Origin: an uncultured Caldilineaceae bacterium
Lineage (GTDB): Bacteria > Chloroflexota > Anaerolineae > Caldilineales > Caldilineaceae
Length of the DNA stretch: 64,000 nt
Assembly (NCBI GenBank): GCA_951813625.1
Contig: CATOTS010000004.1
Location: 124,001-188,000 of the forward strand
Reading direction: 5' to 3'
Position numbers and translations under genes: made by a program. Shown one piece after another: positions 43,517 through 52,511 of this stretch (within the stretch, counting starts at the first letter, position 1; every line of letters starts with the position of its first letter). The notes under the pieces are model-generated. The model had not been told where the DNA came from and searched no databases. It saw only the letters and a list, made by a program, of their open reading frames with translations.

Positions 43517-44437
43517 TCAATCACCCTCTTCGTAGTAGACCCAGCGTTTGGACAGGTAGAACTGAACAAGGGTAAAGCCGACGACGATCACAAAGAGCTC
43601 CCATGCGAGGGCGGAGGCGTAGCCCATCTTAAAGTATTGGAAGGCGTTGCGGTAGATGTTGAGGACGACGAAAAGGGTGGCGTCCTGGGGTCCGCCTTCG
43701 GTCATGATCATAGCGGGTACGAAGGTCTGGAATGAGTTGATAATTGCGATGACCATGTTGTAGAAGATAAGGGGCGTCATGAGTGGGAGGACTACGTAGC
43801 GGAGGCGGCCCCAGGCGCCGGCGCCGTCGAGGCTGGCGGCCTCTTTGAGCGAATCGGGGATATTGCCGAGGCCGGCGATGAAGATGACCATCTGGCGTCC
43901 GATCATCCAGAAGGACATGAAGATGAAGGCCGGTTTTGTCAGGTGGGGCTGAAAGAGCCACATGCGCGGCTCGAAGCCGAACCAGCTGAGCGCCTCGTTG
44001 AGAATGCCGAATTCGGGGTGCAGCACGCGTTGCCAAACGACGGCGCTGGCGACGAGGGGCACGATGATGGGCATGTAGAAGCCGGCGCGGTAGGCATCGC
44101 GGAAGCGTATTTTCTGCGTCAGTGCCAGGGCGAGCGAGAAGGAGATCGTCAGCTGGATTGGTACGGCGAAGATGGTGTAAAAGGCGCTGTTGTAGAGGCT
44201 GAGGCTGACTTTGGGGTCTTTGAACATCTGCGTCAGATTGGCGAATCCGACGAACGAGGGTGGGCTGAGCAGATCCCAGTCGACGAAGATGAGGTAGACC
44301 GCATAGAACATCGGGAAGGCGATGAAGACCGAGAATCCGATGATAAACGGCGAGGCGAAGAGATAGCCGGAAATCCAGTCGCGCAGCTGGCGTTTGGAGA
44401 TGCGGCGTGCGGCAGTTGGGGCGGTGGTTACGGCCAT
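43517..44437 (-). CDS. sugar ABC importer permease, MalF type
   Basis: A 306-residue permease. Start ATG 44437 is fixed by GGAGAG about 6 bases upstream, immediately after the intercistronic hairpin. Helices begin at about residue 22 (WISGYLFASPFIIGFSVFIAFPMFYAVYLIF). The EAA loop is SLKEAASLDGAGAWGRLRYVVLPLMTPLIFYN at about 195-225. It pairs with the MalG-type permease two bases downstream. The cargo is probably a mono- or oligosaccharide or polyol. Confidence 0.93.
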   Translation of the reverse strand: MAVTTAPTAARRISKRQLRDWISGYLFASPFIIGFSVFIAFPMFYAVYLIFVDWDLLSPPSFVGFANLTQMFKDPKVSLSLYNSAFYTIFAVPIQLTISFSLALALTQKIRFRDAYRAGFYMPIIVPLVASAVVWQRVLHPEFGILNEALSWFGFEPRMWLFQPHLTKPAFIFMSFWMIGRQMVIFIAGLGNIPDSLKEAASLDGAGAWGRLRYVVLPLMTPLIFYNMVIAIINSFQTFVPAMIMTEGGPQDATLFVVLNIYRNAFQYFKMGYASALAWELFVIVVGFTLVQFYLSKRWVYYEEGD

Positions 44438-44448
44438 GCAGGCTCTCC

Positions 44449-44482
44449 AAAGTGGGCGGCGGAAGAGTCCGCCGCCCACTTT
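44449..44482 (-). promoter_or_regulatory. intercistronic 15-bp hairpin between binding protein and permease
   Basis: Perfect 15-bp arms AAAGTGGGCGGCGGA (44449-44463) and TCCGCCGCCCACTTT (44468-44482) flank a 4-base loop. It begins 16 bases after the binding-protein stop and ends right before the permease ribosome site. No U-tract follows on the minus strand. It likely protects the binding-protein message or attenuates read-through, giving more binding protein than permease. Confidence 0.75.
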
Positions 44483-44498
44483 TATCAGCGTAGTATTG

Positions 44499-45887
44499 CT
44501 AACCTTGCTTGGCCCAGTGGGCGTCGAGCAGGCCCTGCACGCCTTCGTTCATGGCGGGGACTACCTCGGCGGCCGTGGCGCTGTTGGCGAGCATCGGGTC
44601 CCAGCCGACGGGTTTGGCGACCTCGCTCCAGATCTGGCCGCGCGAGACGCCGCCGATGACGTCGACCTCGGAGCGCAGGAAGGCCTGGCTGAAGGCGGCG
44701 GCGTTGGTGACGCCGAAGCGTTCTTCGATGGTCGGTCCCCAGAAGTTATCGACGAGGTCCGCGGTGTTGGGGATGCGGCCGGTAATGGTCGAGTAGATCT
44801 TCTGGCCGTCTTCGCCGCCCATGTAGTGGACGAAGTCCCAGGCTGCGTCGACCTGGTCGGACTTGGGCACGCAAACGCCTTCGGCCCAGCCGCGGTGGGG
44901 CCGGCTTTCGTCGGCCATCTGCGGCATGAGGACGACGTCGAACTCGATTTCCTTGCCCTCTTCGCGCAGTTCGGGACTGTTGAGGCGGGGGAAGAACCAG
45001 GGGCCTTCGTACTTCATGGCGGCGTTGCCGGTGTCGATGGTGTTGGTGCCGCCTTCGAGGTCTGCTGGTGTGGGGGAGATGCCGAGGCCGTACATGAAGT
45101 CCTGGGCGACGAACTGCAGGATTTCGATGATCTCGGGCTGGTCGAACATGGCGGTACGGGGGTCGACCAGGTCGTCGAACTCCTGGACGCCGGTGGCGCG
45201 AATCCAGTGGATGTCGCGGGCGTAGCTGCCGTTGGCCTGGTAACCGTACATTTTGGCGTCGCCGTCGGTGCTGGTGAGCTGCTCGGCGATGCCGACGAAG
45301 TCTTCGAAGGTCCAGTCGTCGGTGGGGTAGGCGACACCGGCTTCGTCGAAGGGGCCCTTGGCGTAGAACATGACCATACAGCCGGACTGGAGGGGGATCA
45401 GGTAGCGGCTGCCGTCGCGGCGGGTGCTGAACTCGATGCTGTCGACGCCTTCGGGATAGGGCCCGGTGAAGTTGTCGCGTTCGACGTAGGCGTCGATGGG
45501 AGCGAGGAGGCCGGCATCGCTGAAAGGCTGCCATTCCCAGCCCTGGAAGGAGGCGACTTCGGGGACGACGCCGCCGGCGAAGGTAGTCTGAAGCTTCGTG
45601 TAGTAATCAACACCGGTACCGCTGATAGACGGTTTGACGGTGACGTTGGGGTATAGGGCGGCGTAGGTGGTGGCCAGTTCTTCCCATGCTGGGATGTCGG
45701 AGGCGTCGCCCCAGGCGAAGAAGTCGAGTTCGATGTCTTCGGCGGGCGGGGCCTCGTCGCCGGCCGCGCCGGTGTCTGCGGGCGCGGGGCAGGCCGCAAG
45801 CAACAATGCAGTGGAGCCGATGCCGATGCCTTGCAGGAAGGTGCGGCGGGAGAGCTGTCGTTTCTTGCTCCGTAGGGCGTCTGTCAT
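44499..45887 (-). CDS. sugar ABC importer binding lipoprotein, family 1 (Tat signal)
   Basis: A 462-residue extracellular solute-binding protein, family 1. Start ATG 45887 has GAGGAGG 6 bases upstream. The N-terminus has a twin-arginine motif SRRTFLQG (Arg14-Arg15) and a lipobox LLLAAC (Cys33), so the folded lipoprotein is probably exported by Tat. The mature part has FFAWGDASDIPAWEELATTY, ISGTGVDYYTKLQTTFAGG, and GYQANGSYARDIHWIRATG. First gene of the importer operon. The sugar cannot be named from sequence. Confidence 0.92.
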   Translation of the reverse strand: MTDALRSKKRQLSRRTFLQGIGIGSTALLLAACPAPADTGAAGDEAPPAEDIELDFFAWGDASDIPAWEELATTYAALYPNVTVKPSISGTGVDYYTKLQTTFAGGVVPEVASFQGWEWQPFSDAGLLAPIDAYVERDNFTGPYPEGVDSIEFSTRRDGSRYLIPLQSGCMVMFYAKGPFDEAGVAYPTDDWTFEDFVGIAEQLTSTDGDAKMYGYQANGSYARDIHWIRATGVQEFDDLVDPRTAMFDQPEIIEILQFVAQDFMYGLGISPTPADLEGGTNTIDTGNAAMKYEGPWFFPRLNSPELREEGKEIEFDVVLMPQMADESRPHRGWAEGVCVPKSDQVDAAWDFVHYMGGEDGQKIYSTITGRIPNTADLVDNFWGPTIEERFGVTNAAAFSQAFLRSEVDVIGGVSRGQIWSEVAKPVGWDPMLANSATAAEVVPAMNEGVQGLLDAHWAKQG

Positions 45888-46377
45888 GGATTCCTCCTCA
45901 GACTGGTAAAGATGGTATTGGTACTTTGGGCCAATAGTCGGTGGGCGGTTTGCGGCAGGCAGCTGCCCGCGGGGGGCCTGATTTCGCTGTTCTGCGCGAC
46001 CGCAGGGCATAGGATACATCACGAGTTGGAATTCGTCACATTTACGAGGGTGAACGATTGGAGCGCCGCTTGGGGCGGTTTCTCTTAACCAACCGTTGAC
46101 GTCGTATTAATGGGCCACTATTCCGGAGGGGCTAGAATGGCATTCCAGGGCTCGTTGACAGTTGTCTGAACTATGGTTCGTCTGATTTCTGAGATGGAGA
46201 CAGATAACGGCGCCGGCTCAGGCGGCGGTCTTGGCGCCAAGAATCAGGCGAACCAAAGATGGTACAGTACACACGCGATCTGGAGATGCCGACTATCTTT
46301 TGCCATTCAATGGCAGTGTCAACGACCCCTAATGTGGATCACCTTGAGGACGGAAGCTGCATCGAAGAGAGACTGCT
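45888..46377. other. divergent intergenic region (sugar importer and aquaporin)
   Basis: The 490-base gap holds the promoters of two divergent genes and, at 46148-46329, one copy of a MITE-like element. The remaining parts show nothing specific. Confidence 0.45.
46148..46329. repeat. MITE-like element, copy 1
   Basis: About 182 bases matching 49108-49286 throughout (for example GTCTGAACTATGGTTCGTCTG and AACGACCCC). The ends are inverted: GGGCTCGTTGACA on the left and the complement of TGTCAACGACCCC on the right. The outer bases resemble the terminal repeat GGTCTCGTTGAC of the IS5-type element nearby. It has no coding capacity, as expected of a non-autonomous element. Confidence 0.65.
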
Positions 46378-47052
46378 ATGAACTCGTTCCTATTGCGGAG
46401 GACCGGCGCTGAGTGCATCGGCGTCTTTTTCCTTGTATTGGCGGCGTGCGGCTCGATCATGATCGGCGGGCTGAGCGGGGCTTACGGGCACCTCGGAATG
46501 GCATTTTCGCCGGGCCTTGTGGTGATGGTGATGGTGGCGGCGACGGGTCATCTGTCGATGGCGCATCTCAACCCTGCCGTCACGTTGGCGTTCGCGTTGA
46601 CGGGGCATTTCCCGTGGCGGGAGGTACCGCTCTATGTTGCGGGACAGCTGGCGGCTGCGGGGCTAGGGGCTGGAGCGCTTCGACTGCTCTTTGGCAACGT
46701 ATCAACGCTGGGGGCGAACCTGCCATCGGGGCCGGTCGTGCAGTCGCTGGTGATGGAGGTACTGGTCACGGCGCTGCTGATGTTCGTTATCATTGCTGTG
46801 GCTACGGACAGGCGGGCACAGGGGTTGCCGGCGGGGCTGGCGATTGGCGGCGCGGTGGCTTTGAACGTGCTGTGGGCGGGCCCGATCAGCGGCGCTTCGA
46901 TGAACCCGGCTCGTTCCTTCGGCCCGGCGCTGGTTTCAGGCATGTGGGCGGCACATTGGATTTACTGGGTGGGTCCGATCATAGGGGCTTCCCTGGGAGC
47001 GTTGGCCTACGAAATGGTGCGGCCGAGCGAACCGGAGGAGGCTTCGGCCTGA
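46378..47052 (+). CDS. aquaporin/glycerol facilitator (MIP family)
   Basis: A 224-residue channel with six helices. Both half-helix motifs are present: HLNPAVT (NPA at 65-67) and SMNPARSFGP (NPA at 176-178, with the selectivity-filter Arg179). The first NPA is followed by AVTLAF as in water-selective AqpZ rather than GlpF; loop D is short. A conserved Glu/Gly-rich start, GAECIGVFFLVLAACGS, begins helix 1. It is monocistronic. Water permeation is the likely main role. Confidence 0.93.
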   Translation: MNSFLLRRTGAECIGVFFLVLAACGSIMIGGLSGAYGHLGMAFSPGLVVMVMVAATGHLSMAHLNPAVTLAFALTGHFPWREVPLYVAGQLAAAGLGAGALRLLFGNVSTLGANLPSGPVVQSLVMEVLVTALLMFVIIAVATDRRAQGLPAGLAIGGAVALNVLWAGPISGASMNPARSFGPALVSGMWAAHWIYWVGPIIGASLGALAYEMVRPSEPEEASA

Positions 47053-47137
47053 ACGGGACCGGGTCACAAGTTCGAAGTTTTTCTGCGTGGCGCGGGTACG
47101 GTGGTGCGATGTCCGGCGTTCTACGATTCCCTTTTAC

Positions 47138-47869
47138 TCAAGCGACGTCCTGATAGGGACCGCGATTGCCGGGCGGGAGGAGCGCCGCGATCTGGCGCAT
47201 TGTTTCCTGGGTCAGGGTGTCGAAGTGCCGGCGCCGCTGTCTGCGGGGTGTGTTTTCGGGGATCGAGAGGGGGCCGAAGGGACGGCCGACGCGGATGCGG
47301 ACCTGGGTACGGCGCAGGCGGCGGAGGTTGACGAGGATTTTCTCGGTCCCGAGGATGGCGACGGGGAGGAGGCGAGTCTGTGCCTGAGTCGCCAGCAGAC
47401 CGATGCCTGACTGCGCCTGAATGAGGTTGGCGCTGTGGCGGGCGGTGTGGCCGGCTATCTGTTCGATGCGTTCGCCGCGTTCGCGTGAGGAGGCCAAGGC
47501 GGGGTCGATGCCTCCTTCGGGGAAGACTCCGATCGTGCGTCCTTCCTTCAGCGCGGCGACGGCGAGCCGCATTGCCTTGCGGTCGACCTGTCCGCGCCAG
47601 ATGGGGATGAGATTGAATGTACGGCTGAGGAAGCGGAAGAAGCAGACGCGCTCGGTCTCGACGGCAAGCAGGAAAACGATACGCATCGGCATGTAGATCA
47701 TCATCAGCGGGCCGTCGAACCAACTGAAGTGGTTGGAGACGAGGATGAGCCCTTCGCTGCGGGGGATGTGCTCGAGGCCGGTGATGGATACGGAGACGAA
47801 GGGGCTGCTGATGGCGCGGCCCATGAAGACGAGAATCGACTGGAGGGTTGCCTGAAGAGCGGCGAGCAT
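47138..47869 (-). CDS. PlsC-like 1-acylglycerol-3-phosphate acyltransferase
   Basis: A 243-residue lysophospholipid acyltransferase (LPLAT). The catalytic motif is NHFSWFDGP (His47, Asp52) and the phosphate-binding one is IGVFPEGGIDP at about 112-122. IPIWRGQVDRKAM is a further family block. The N-terminus is hydrophobic and membrane-associated. It may add the second acyl chain in phosphatidic acid synthesis, or acylate another lipid. It is only 20 bases downstream of the aldo/keto reductase gene, so the two are probably co-transcribed, without an obvious metabolic link. Confidence 0.88.
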   Translation of the reverse strand: MLAALQATLQSILVFMGRAISSPFVSVSITGLEHIPRSEGLILVSNHFSWFDGPLMMIYMPMRIVFLLAVETERVCFFRFLSRTFNLIPIWRGQVDRKAMRLAVAALKEGRTIGVFPEGGIDPALASSRERGERIEQIAGHTARHSANLIQAQSGIGLLATQAQTRLLPVAILGTEKILVNLRRLRRTQVRIRVGRPFGPLSIPENTPRRQRRRHFDTLTQETMRQIAALLPPGNRGPYQDVA

Positions 47870-47888
47870 TGCCTGTACCTTGTCGGGG

Positions 47889-48851
47889 TCAACGCGGCAG
47901 AGGCGCGCGCGGGTCGATCAGTCCGTGATCGTGCAGTTCCTGCCACATCGCGGCCGGGGTCTCAAAGTCCCATAGGGCCCTGTTTTCCTCGGCCTCGGCT
48001 TTGTTGGCGGAGCCGATGACGACTGAGGCGATGGCGGGATGGGAGCGGGCGAACTGCATGGCGGCGACGTGGAGGGGAACGCCGTGTTTTTGGGTGACTG
48101 TCTGAAGCCGTTCTGTCCTGGCCATGATGTCGGCGGGGGCGTCCTCGTAGTTGTACTTGGCGCCGGGCACGGGGCCGGTTGCGAGAATGCCGCTGTTGTA
48201 AACGCCTCCGAGGAAGATGGCGACGTCGTTCTGTGTGCACCAGTCGAGGAAGTCTAGTGAAGTCTGTTCGAGGAGGGTGTAGCGGCCGGCGAGCAGGAAG
48301 CAGTCGACGTCGATCTGGCGAGCAAACTCCCATTCCGCTTCCCACTGGTTCATGCCGGCGCCGACGGCGCGGATGACTCCTTGTGCGCGTAGGTCGACCA
48401 GGGTGGGGAAGGACTCGTCGAGGGCCATGCGATAGTCCTCGTCGGGGTCATCGACGTCGGGGTCATGCACGAGGAGGATGTCGACGCGGTCCATGCCGAG
48501 GCGTTCAAGGCTGTCCTCGATGCTCTTCATGACGCCGTCGCGGCTGTAGTCGAAGTAGATGGAGCGGTCGGGGCGGATGATGCGGCCGACCTTGGTCTGG
48601 ATGATCACATTGTCGCGGGGGATGCCGCGCAGGGCGGCGCCGAGGCGGCGTTCGGCTTCGCCGGCGCCGTAGAGGGGGGCGGTGTCGAAGAAGCGGACGC
48701 CGCCATCGTAGCAGTTTTGCACGGTTGCGTATGCATCGGCGTCGCTGAGGGTGGTGTAGAGGTTGCCGATGACTGCCGTGCCCATGCCGAGGCGGGTGAC
48801 CTGCAGCCCGGTATTGCCGACCTGGGCGGAAGGAAGAGTGTTCGCTGTCAT
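47889..48851 (-). CDS. aldo/keto reductase (L-fucose/D-threo-aldose dehydrogenase-like)
   Basis: A 320-residue (beta/alpha)8 oxidoreductase. The catalytic tetrad is visible: Asp in FFDTAPLYGAGEAE with its Tyr, Lys in IIQTKVGRI, and His in ILLVHDPD. The C-terminal VIGSANKAEAEEN resembles the NADP(H) phosphate-binding segment. The overall pattern is that of D-threo-aldose 1-dehydrogenase/fucose dehydrogenase-type AKRs. The start ATG 48851 follows GGAG. Sugar specificity is not determined. Confidence 0.9.
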   Translation of the reverse strand: MTANTLPSAQVGNTGLQVTRLGMGTAVIGNLYTTLSDADAYATVQNCYDGGVRFFDTAPLYGAGEAERRLGAALRGIPRDNVIIQTKVGRIIRPDRSIYFDYSRDGVMKSIEDSLERLGMDRVDILLVHDPDVDDPDEDYRMALDESFPTLVDLRAQGVIRAVGAGMNQWEAEWEFARQIDVDCFLLAGRYTLLEQTSLDFLDWCTQNDVAIFLGGVYNSGILATGPVPGAKYNYEDAPADIMARTERLQTVTQKHGVPLHVAAMQFARSHPAIASVVIGSANKAEAEENRALWDFETPAAMWQELHDHGLIDPRAPLPR

Positions 48852-49013
48852 GTAACTGCTCCGTGTGGCGGCGAGCGGCTTCTGCCGGCAGCGCGGTGAA
48901 GTGTGTGGGTCCAGACCGGTCCGACCTGTTTGTATCAGGACTGCGAACTCTACGAAGCTGCGGTAGCAATTGTACATCATCCGAAGAGGTAATGCCATAA
49001 GGGATCGTTCGGC

Positions 49014-49446
49014 GGGTGCAGCCCACTTTTGGGGTGGGAATCGTCAGCTGGGGAATTCGTGCCGGCGGTAAATCTACCAAGGTAATGTACAGCGCCTGTT
49101 GTGAGTAGAGCGCGTTGACAATAGTCTGAACTGTGATTCGTCTGATTTTGGGATGGATAGGATTAACGGCACGGGCACGGGCGGCGGTCTACGGGCCGGG
49201 AATCGGGCGAAGCGAAGTTGGGACTGGATGCGGGAACCTGTAGATGCCGACTTTTCTGACCATTTATTGGAAAAGTCGACGACCCCTTGTTCTTCATCGC
49301 CGGAGGGCCGGAACTGCAGGGGGCAGTGGTCAGTGGCCAGTGGTCAGGAACTGCAAGGGGATGCTCTATGGTCGACCGCGCGAACGGCGGGGGACGCGCA
49401 GGCACGGTGGCGGGGCGCTGGGCCGCAGGTTGCTCAGGGCTACATT
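49014..49446. repeat. dispersed composite repeat, copy 3 (left part, interrupted)
   Basis: Left-end sequence GGGTGCAGCCCACTTTTGGGG at 49014-49071 matches 7998-8057; from 49290 it continues as GGAGGGCCGGAACTGCAGGG and ends CAGGGCTACATTA at 49434-49447. The same sequence is uninterrupted at 30840 and 8165. It is split by the MITE at 49108 and by the composite transposon at 49448; the right part resumes at 54135. Confidence 0.75.
49108..49286. repeat. MITE-like element, copy 2
   Basis: About 179 bases homologous to 46148-46329, with less well-preserved ends (GCGCGTTGACA and the complement of GTCGACGACCCC). It sits inside the composite repeat. Confidence 0.6.
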
Positions 49447-49447
49447 A

Positions 49448-50271
49448 GGTCTCGTTGACGTTTGAAGGATTCTGTCAAATTGGCGACAATCGTAGGATGT
49501 CTACCTATAAAATTGCCGACCATCAGTGGCAGAAACTGTACGCATTTTTGCAAGGACACCCTCGTGTCTATGCGGGGCAAGAGGAAAAGTGTCGTCGTTT
49601 CGTCGAAGCAGTTCACTGGATTCTGCGCACCGGCGCGCAGTGGCGTGAACTGCCGGCCGATCATGGTAAGTGGAACAGCGTTTTCAAGCGCTACGCACGC
49701 TGGGAAGAGAGCGGCATTTGGGCCGACATGTTCGTACAGTTCGCCCAAGACCCGGACATGGCAGGGGTCATGCCCGACAGCACAGCTGTACGCGCCCATA
49801 TGTGCGCCGCGGGCGGTTCCAAAAAGGGGGCGCCAGCACGAAGAGGGTCTGGGTAGGAGCCGGGGTGGCTTCAGCAGCAAGATCCATCTCCTCGTCGATG
49901 CCATTGGCTTTCCCCTAAAGTTCATCTTGACTGGGGGTGAACGCCATGATGTGTCCCAAGCTGAATCGTTGCTCGCCCCTTTCCATTTTGACGCTGTCAT
50001 CGCCGATAAAGGCTACGATTCTGACCCGTTACGAGACCTGCTGGCAGCCCAACAGGTAGAGGTGCTCATCCATTCTCTCCGCCATCGCAAACAACCGCTG
50101 GACTATGACCGACTCCGCTACCGCAAGCGCAATATCGTCGAACGATTCATCAACAGAATCAAGTGGTATCGACTCATTTTCGCCCGCTATGAAAAGCTAG
50201 CTCGACGCTTCATGGCTTTCCTCCACTTCGCCGCTACACTCATATGGCTTCAACGAAATGTCAACGAGACC
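49448..50271 (+). mobile_element. IS5-family element (IS427-like), copy A
   Basis: 824 bases with terminal inverted repeats GGTCTCGTTGACGTTT on the left and the complement of AAATGTCAACGAGACC on the right. It is flanked by TA on both sides (49446-49447, 50272-50273), an expected target duplication. It contains two overlapping transposase frames. Confidence 0.9.
49497..49856 (+). CDS. IS5-type transposase, N-terminal frame (copy A)
   Basis: A 119-residue frame beginning at ATG 49497 (MSTYKIADHQWQ). It carries the N-terminal helical DNA-binding part (EEKCRRFVEAVHWILRTGAQWRELP) and the first catalytic Asp in DSTAVRAHM at about residue 98. It runs into a tract of five As and five Gs at 49821-49830 and stops at 49856. 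The rest of the DDE domain is in the overlapping frame, so a fusion needs ribosomal or transcriptional slippage at the tract. Confidence 0.85.
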   Translation: MSTYKIADHQWQKLYAFLQGHPRVYAGQEEKCRRFVEAVHWILRTGAQWRELPADHGKWNSVFKRYARWEESGIWADMFVQFAQDPDMAGVMPDSTAVRAHMCAAGGSKKGAPARRGSG

Positions 50272-50274
50272 TAA
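49822..50274 (+). CDS. IS5-type transposase, C-terminal frame (copy A)
   Basis: About 150 residues from the A/G tract to the stop. It holds the second catalytic Asp in VIADKGYDSD and the Glu in RNIVERFINRIKWYR, with the family-typical AATLIWLQRN end. It is in the +1 frame relative to the N-terminal frame. The stop TAA uses the flanking TA target duplication plus the next A, so the element itself does not encode it. Confidence 0.8.
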   Translation, partial: KRGRQHEEGLGRSRGGFSSKIHLLVDAIGFPLKFILTGGERHDVSQAESLLAPFHFDAVIADKGYDSDPLRDLLAAQQVEVLIHSLRHRKQPLDYDRLRYRKRNIVERFINRIKWYRLIFARYEKLARRFMAFLHFAATLIWLQRNVNET

Positions 50275-50786
50275 TCTTTGGCGGTTCCATAGCTGCTCCG
50301 CCTTACCCGTCAGGATCCGGTTGCCGAGCTTCTCCCATATCCGGTTCCACTCCCATTCTCACCTCCCAGTCGATCTCGTTGGTGTCCGGAGGAACAGGAT
50401 AGAAAGATTTTCTTATCCTAATGTGTGAGACCCTCGTACGACTCCATCGCGATTAGAACACATTTTCCCGCGCAGGAGGTCCGCAGAGCGCCTGAAATCG
50501 CTCAGGGGTAACTGGAGCACCTTGCGATTCTTAGCGCCCTGCCCGAGTTTGTCGGACTTACATAACGGGTGGTACAAACATCGGGGGCAGGTCAGGGTTG
50601 AGAAATGGTGAGATGACGTAAGCGAGACGATGTGATCCGAGGCAGAGGCCACGTGGATGCTCTGGCTACAAGCGATTCGTTCTTGATTCAATGGGTAAAC
50701 GAAATTGCCGCGGCGGGCCGCCTGGGGGCTATGCGCCGTATCAAATCGGTGAGGAGAGAGTTTTGGACAACAGGTCTTTTCAGGCA
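50275..50786. other. gap inside the composite unit before the multicopper oxidase
   Basis: About 510 bases. A minus-strand open frame (50413-50856) contains TCPRCLYHPLCKS, slightly like a zinc-binding transposase N-terminus, but it overlaps the oxidase gene and has no supported family. GAGGAGAG at about 50751 precedes a TTG at 50763. Confidence 0.35.
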
Positions 50787-52286
50787 ATGCGTACAGAATT
50801 TGTCCCCCTGAACGGTGTGAGGAGAACCGGCCGGCGGCACGCTGCTTACGAGTCATTTACCGGCAGCACTCACCGTCATCTGATAAACGCAGGCGTCTTT
50901 TTCCGGGCTATCCTGGCGATCGCCTTGCTGGCAGCCTGCGGCACAGTTAACGAGGCAGCGTTGGATACATCAGTGGTTGCGCGGCTTTCGATCCCGGCGT
51001 TGCTCGAACCGACGTTTGACGGGGCGGGTATTGCGCATTATGACCTCAAAATCGGAGAATCACGCCACGACTACCGGCAGACAGCCCTGACGGACACCTA
51101 TTCCTACAACGGCATGTCAGTGCTCGGCCCCACGCTTCGTCTCAGAACCGGAGACTCGGTGGTCATCAGCGTCACCAACGAGTTGGACGAGGTCACAACG
51201 ACGCACTGGCATGGCGCCGTCGTCCCGGCAGAGGACGACGGTGGACCCCACAGCCTTATCGAACCCGGGACAACCTGGATAGCTGACTTCGACGTGATCC
51301 AGCCGGCAGCAACCCTCTGGTATCACCCTCATGTCCATGGGTCCACAGCCGAGCAAGTCTACCGCGGCGCTGCAGGTCTGATAATCATCGAAGACGACAA
51401 CTCTGCTGCCGCAACGCTTCCGGCAACCTACGGCGTTGACGACATTCCGGTCATCATCCAGGACAGGGACTTCACCGAGGACGGCCAGCTCGACTTCGCC
51501 ATAGACGAAAGCGGGCAAGGAAAAATCTATACCACGCTGACAGTGAACGGCACGCTCAATCCGTTCGTCGACGTGCCTGAAGGGTTAGTCCGGCTGCGGC
51601 TGCTGAACGGCAGCCAGGCCCGAATCTACCACCTCAGCGTAGAGGGGGCCGACATGACCAAGATCGCCTCCGATGGCGGCTATCTGGCCAGCCCTGTCGC
51701 ACTCGAGCAGCTCGTGCTCGCACCCGGGGACCGGGCCGAGATCGTCGTCAATGTCGGGATGGAATCCGCCACTTTGGTCGATAGTAGGCAGGGCCGAGTG
51801 CTGGAGCTGCGTCCGAACGGAGCAGCGTCAGGCACGGGTTTGCTTCCGGACAAGCTCGCCACCATAGAGCGAATACCCGAATCGGAGATCACGGTGGACC
51901 GGAGCTTCGACATGGACGATGAGCGCTACTTCTGGCAGTTCGGCCCACGCTGGGTAATTAATGGCGTCCAGTTCGACATGAACAGGATCGACTTTGAGGT
52001 GCAACTCGGAGACACCGAGCGCTGGACTCTCTCCGGCGACGACGGCCAGCACGTGTTCCACCCCCACCAGATTCAGTATCAGATATTGTCGATCAACGGC
52101 GAACCGCCGCCACCTGAGGAATCAGGTTGGGAGGACACTGTGTTGGTGAATCATGAACGCGATGTCGTAATCGCCGCCCGATTCAATACGTATGCCGCTG
52201 AAGACACTCCATATATGTTCCACTGCCACATCCTTGATCACGAAGACCTGGGCATGATGGGACAGTTCCTCGTCATTGATGAGTAG
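50787..52286 (+). CDS. multicopper oxidase (CueO/FtsP-like)
   Basis: About 500 residues with all four copper motifs: THWHGAVV, WYHPHVHG, HVFHPHQIQY and the C-terminal FHCHILDHEDLGMM, whose Cys is the type 1 ligand and Met the axial one. An N-terminal hydrophobic segment ends LALLAAC-like (AIALLAACGT), so it may be a lipoprotein. The start is uncertain: ATG 50787 is used, TTG 50763 has a better ribosome site. Codon use is less G/C-ended than in the surrounding genes, consistent with import on the IS unit. Likely oxidises Cu(I), Mn(II) or phenols outside the cytoplasm. Confidence 0.9.
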   Translation: MRTEFVPLNGVRRTGRRHAAYESFTGSTHRHLINAGVFFRAILAIALLAACGTVNEAALDTSVVARLSIPALLEPTFDGAGIAHYDLKIGESRHDYRQTALTDTYSYNGMSVLGPTLRLRTGDSVVISVTNELDEVTTTHWHGAVVPAEDDGGPHSLIEPGTTWIADFDVIQPAATLWYHPHVHGSTAEQVYRGAAGLIIIEDDNSAAATLPATYGVDDIPVIIQDRDFTEDGQLDFAIDESGQGKIYTTLTVNGTLNPFVDVPEGLVRLRLLNGSQARIYHLSVEGADMTKIASDGGYLASPVALEQLVLAPGDRAEIVVNVGMESATLVDSRQGRVLELRPNGAASGTGLLPDKLATIERIPESEITVDRSFDMDDERYFWQFGPRWVINGVQFDMNRIDFEVQLGDTERWTLSGDDGQHVFHPHQIQYQILSINGEPPPPEESGWEDTVLVNHERDVVIAARFNTYAAEDTPYMFHCHILDHEDLGMMGQFLVIDE

Positions 52287-52511
52287 CCTGGTGACCTGAC
52301 GAGTGAATGCCACCCGCAGCCACTGGAGCATCGAGAGCTCAGCCCACTGGGTCTTGGATGTCGCCTTTCGTGAGGACGACAGTCGCATCCGTCAGGGCCA
52401 TGCACATGACCTGCCCCCGATGTTTGTGCCATCCGTTATGTTAGTCCGGCAAGCACGGGGACAGGGTCGGCAGGCAGGAGCGCCTCAGGCGCCGCTGGTC
52501 GATAGTGTGCT
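52287..52511. other. gap after multicopper oxidase
   Basis: 225 bases up to the IS3 end; no gene, RNA or terminator recognised. Confidence 0.4.

Noticed and set aside
46150..46190. TTGACA at 46154 as a promoter for the aquaporin gene
   Set aside because: There is no -10 at 16-18 bases, and the motif is the conserved end of the MITE-like repeat.
50413..50856. Minus-strand frame with a CPRC motif, possibly a transposase zinc finger
   Set aside because: It overlaps the oxidase start, lacks a catalytic domain, and the similarity is too weak to name.
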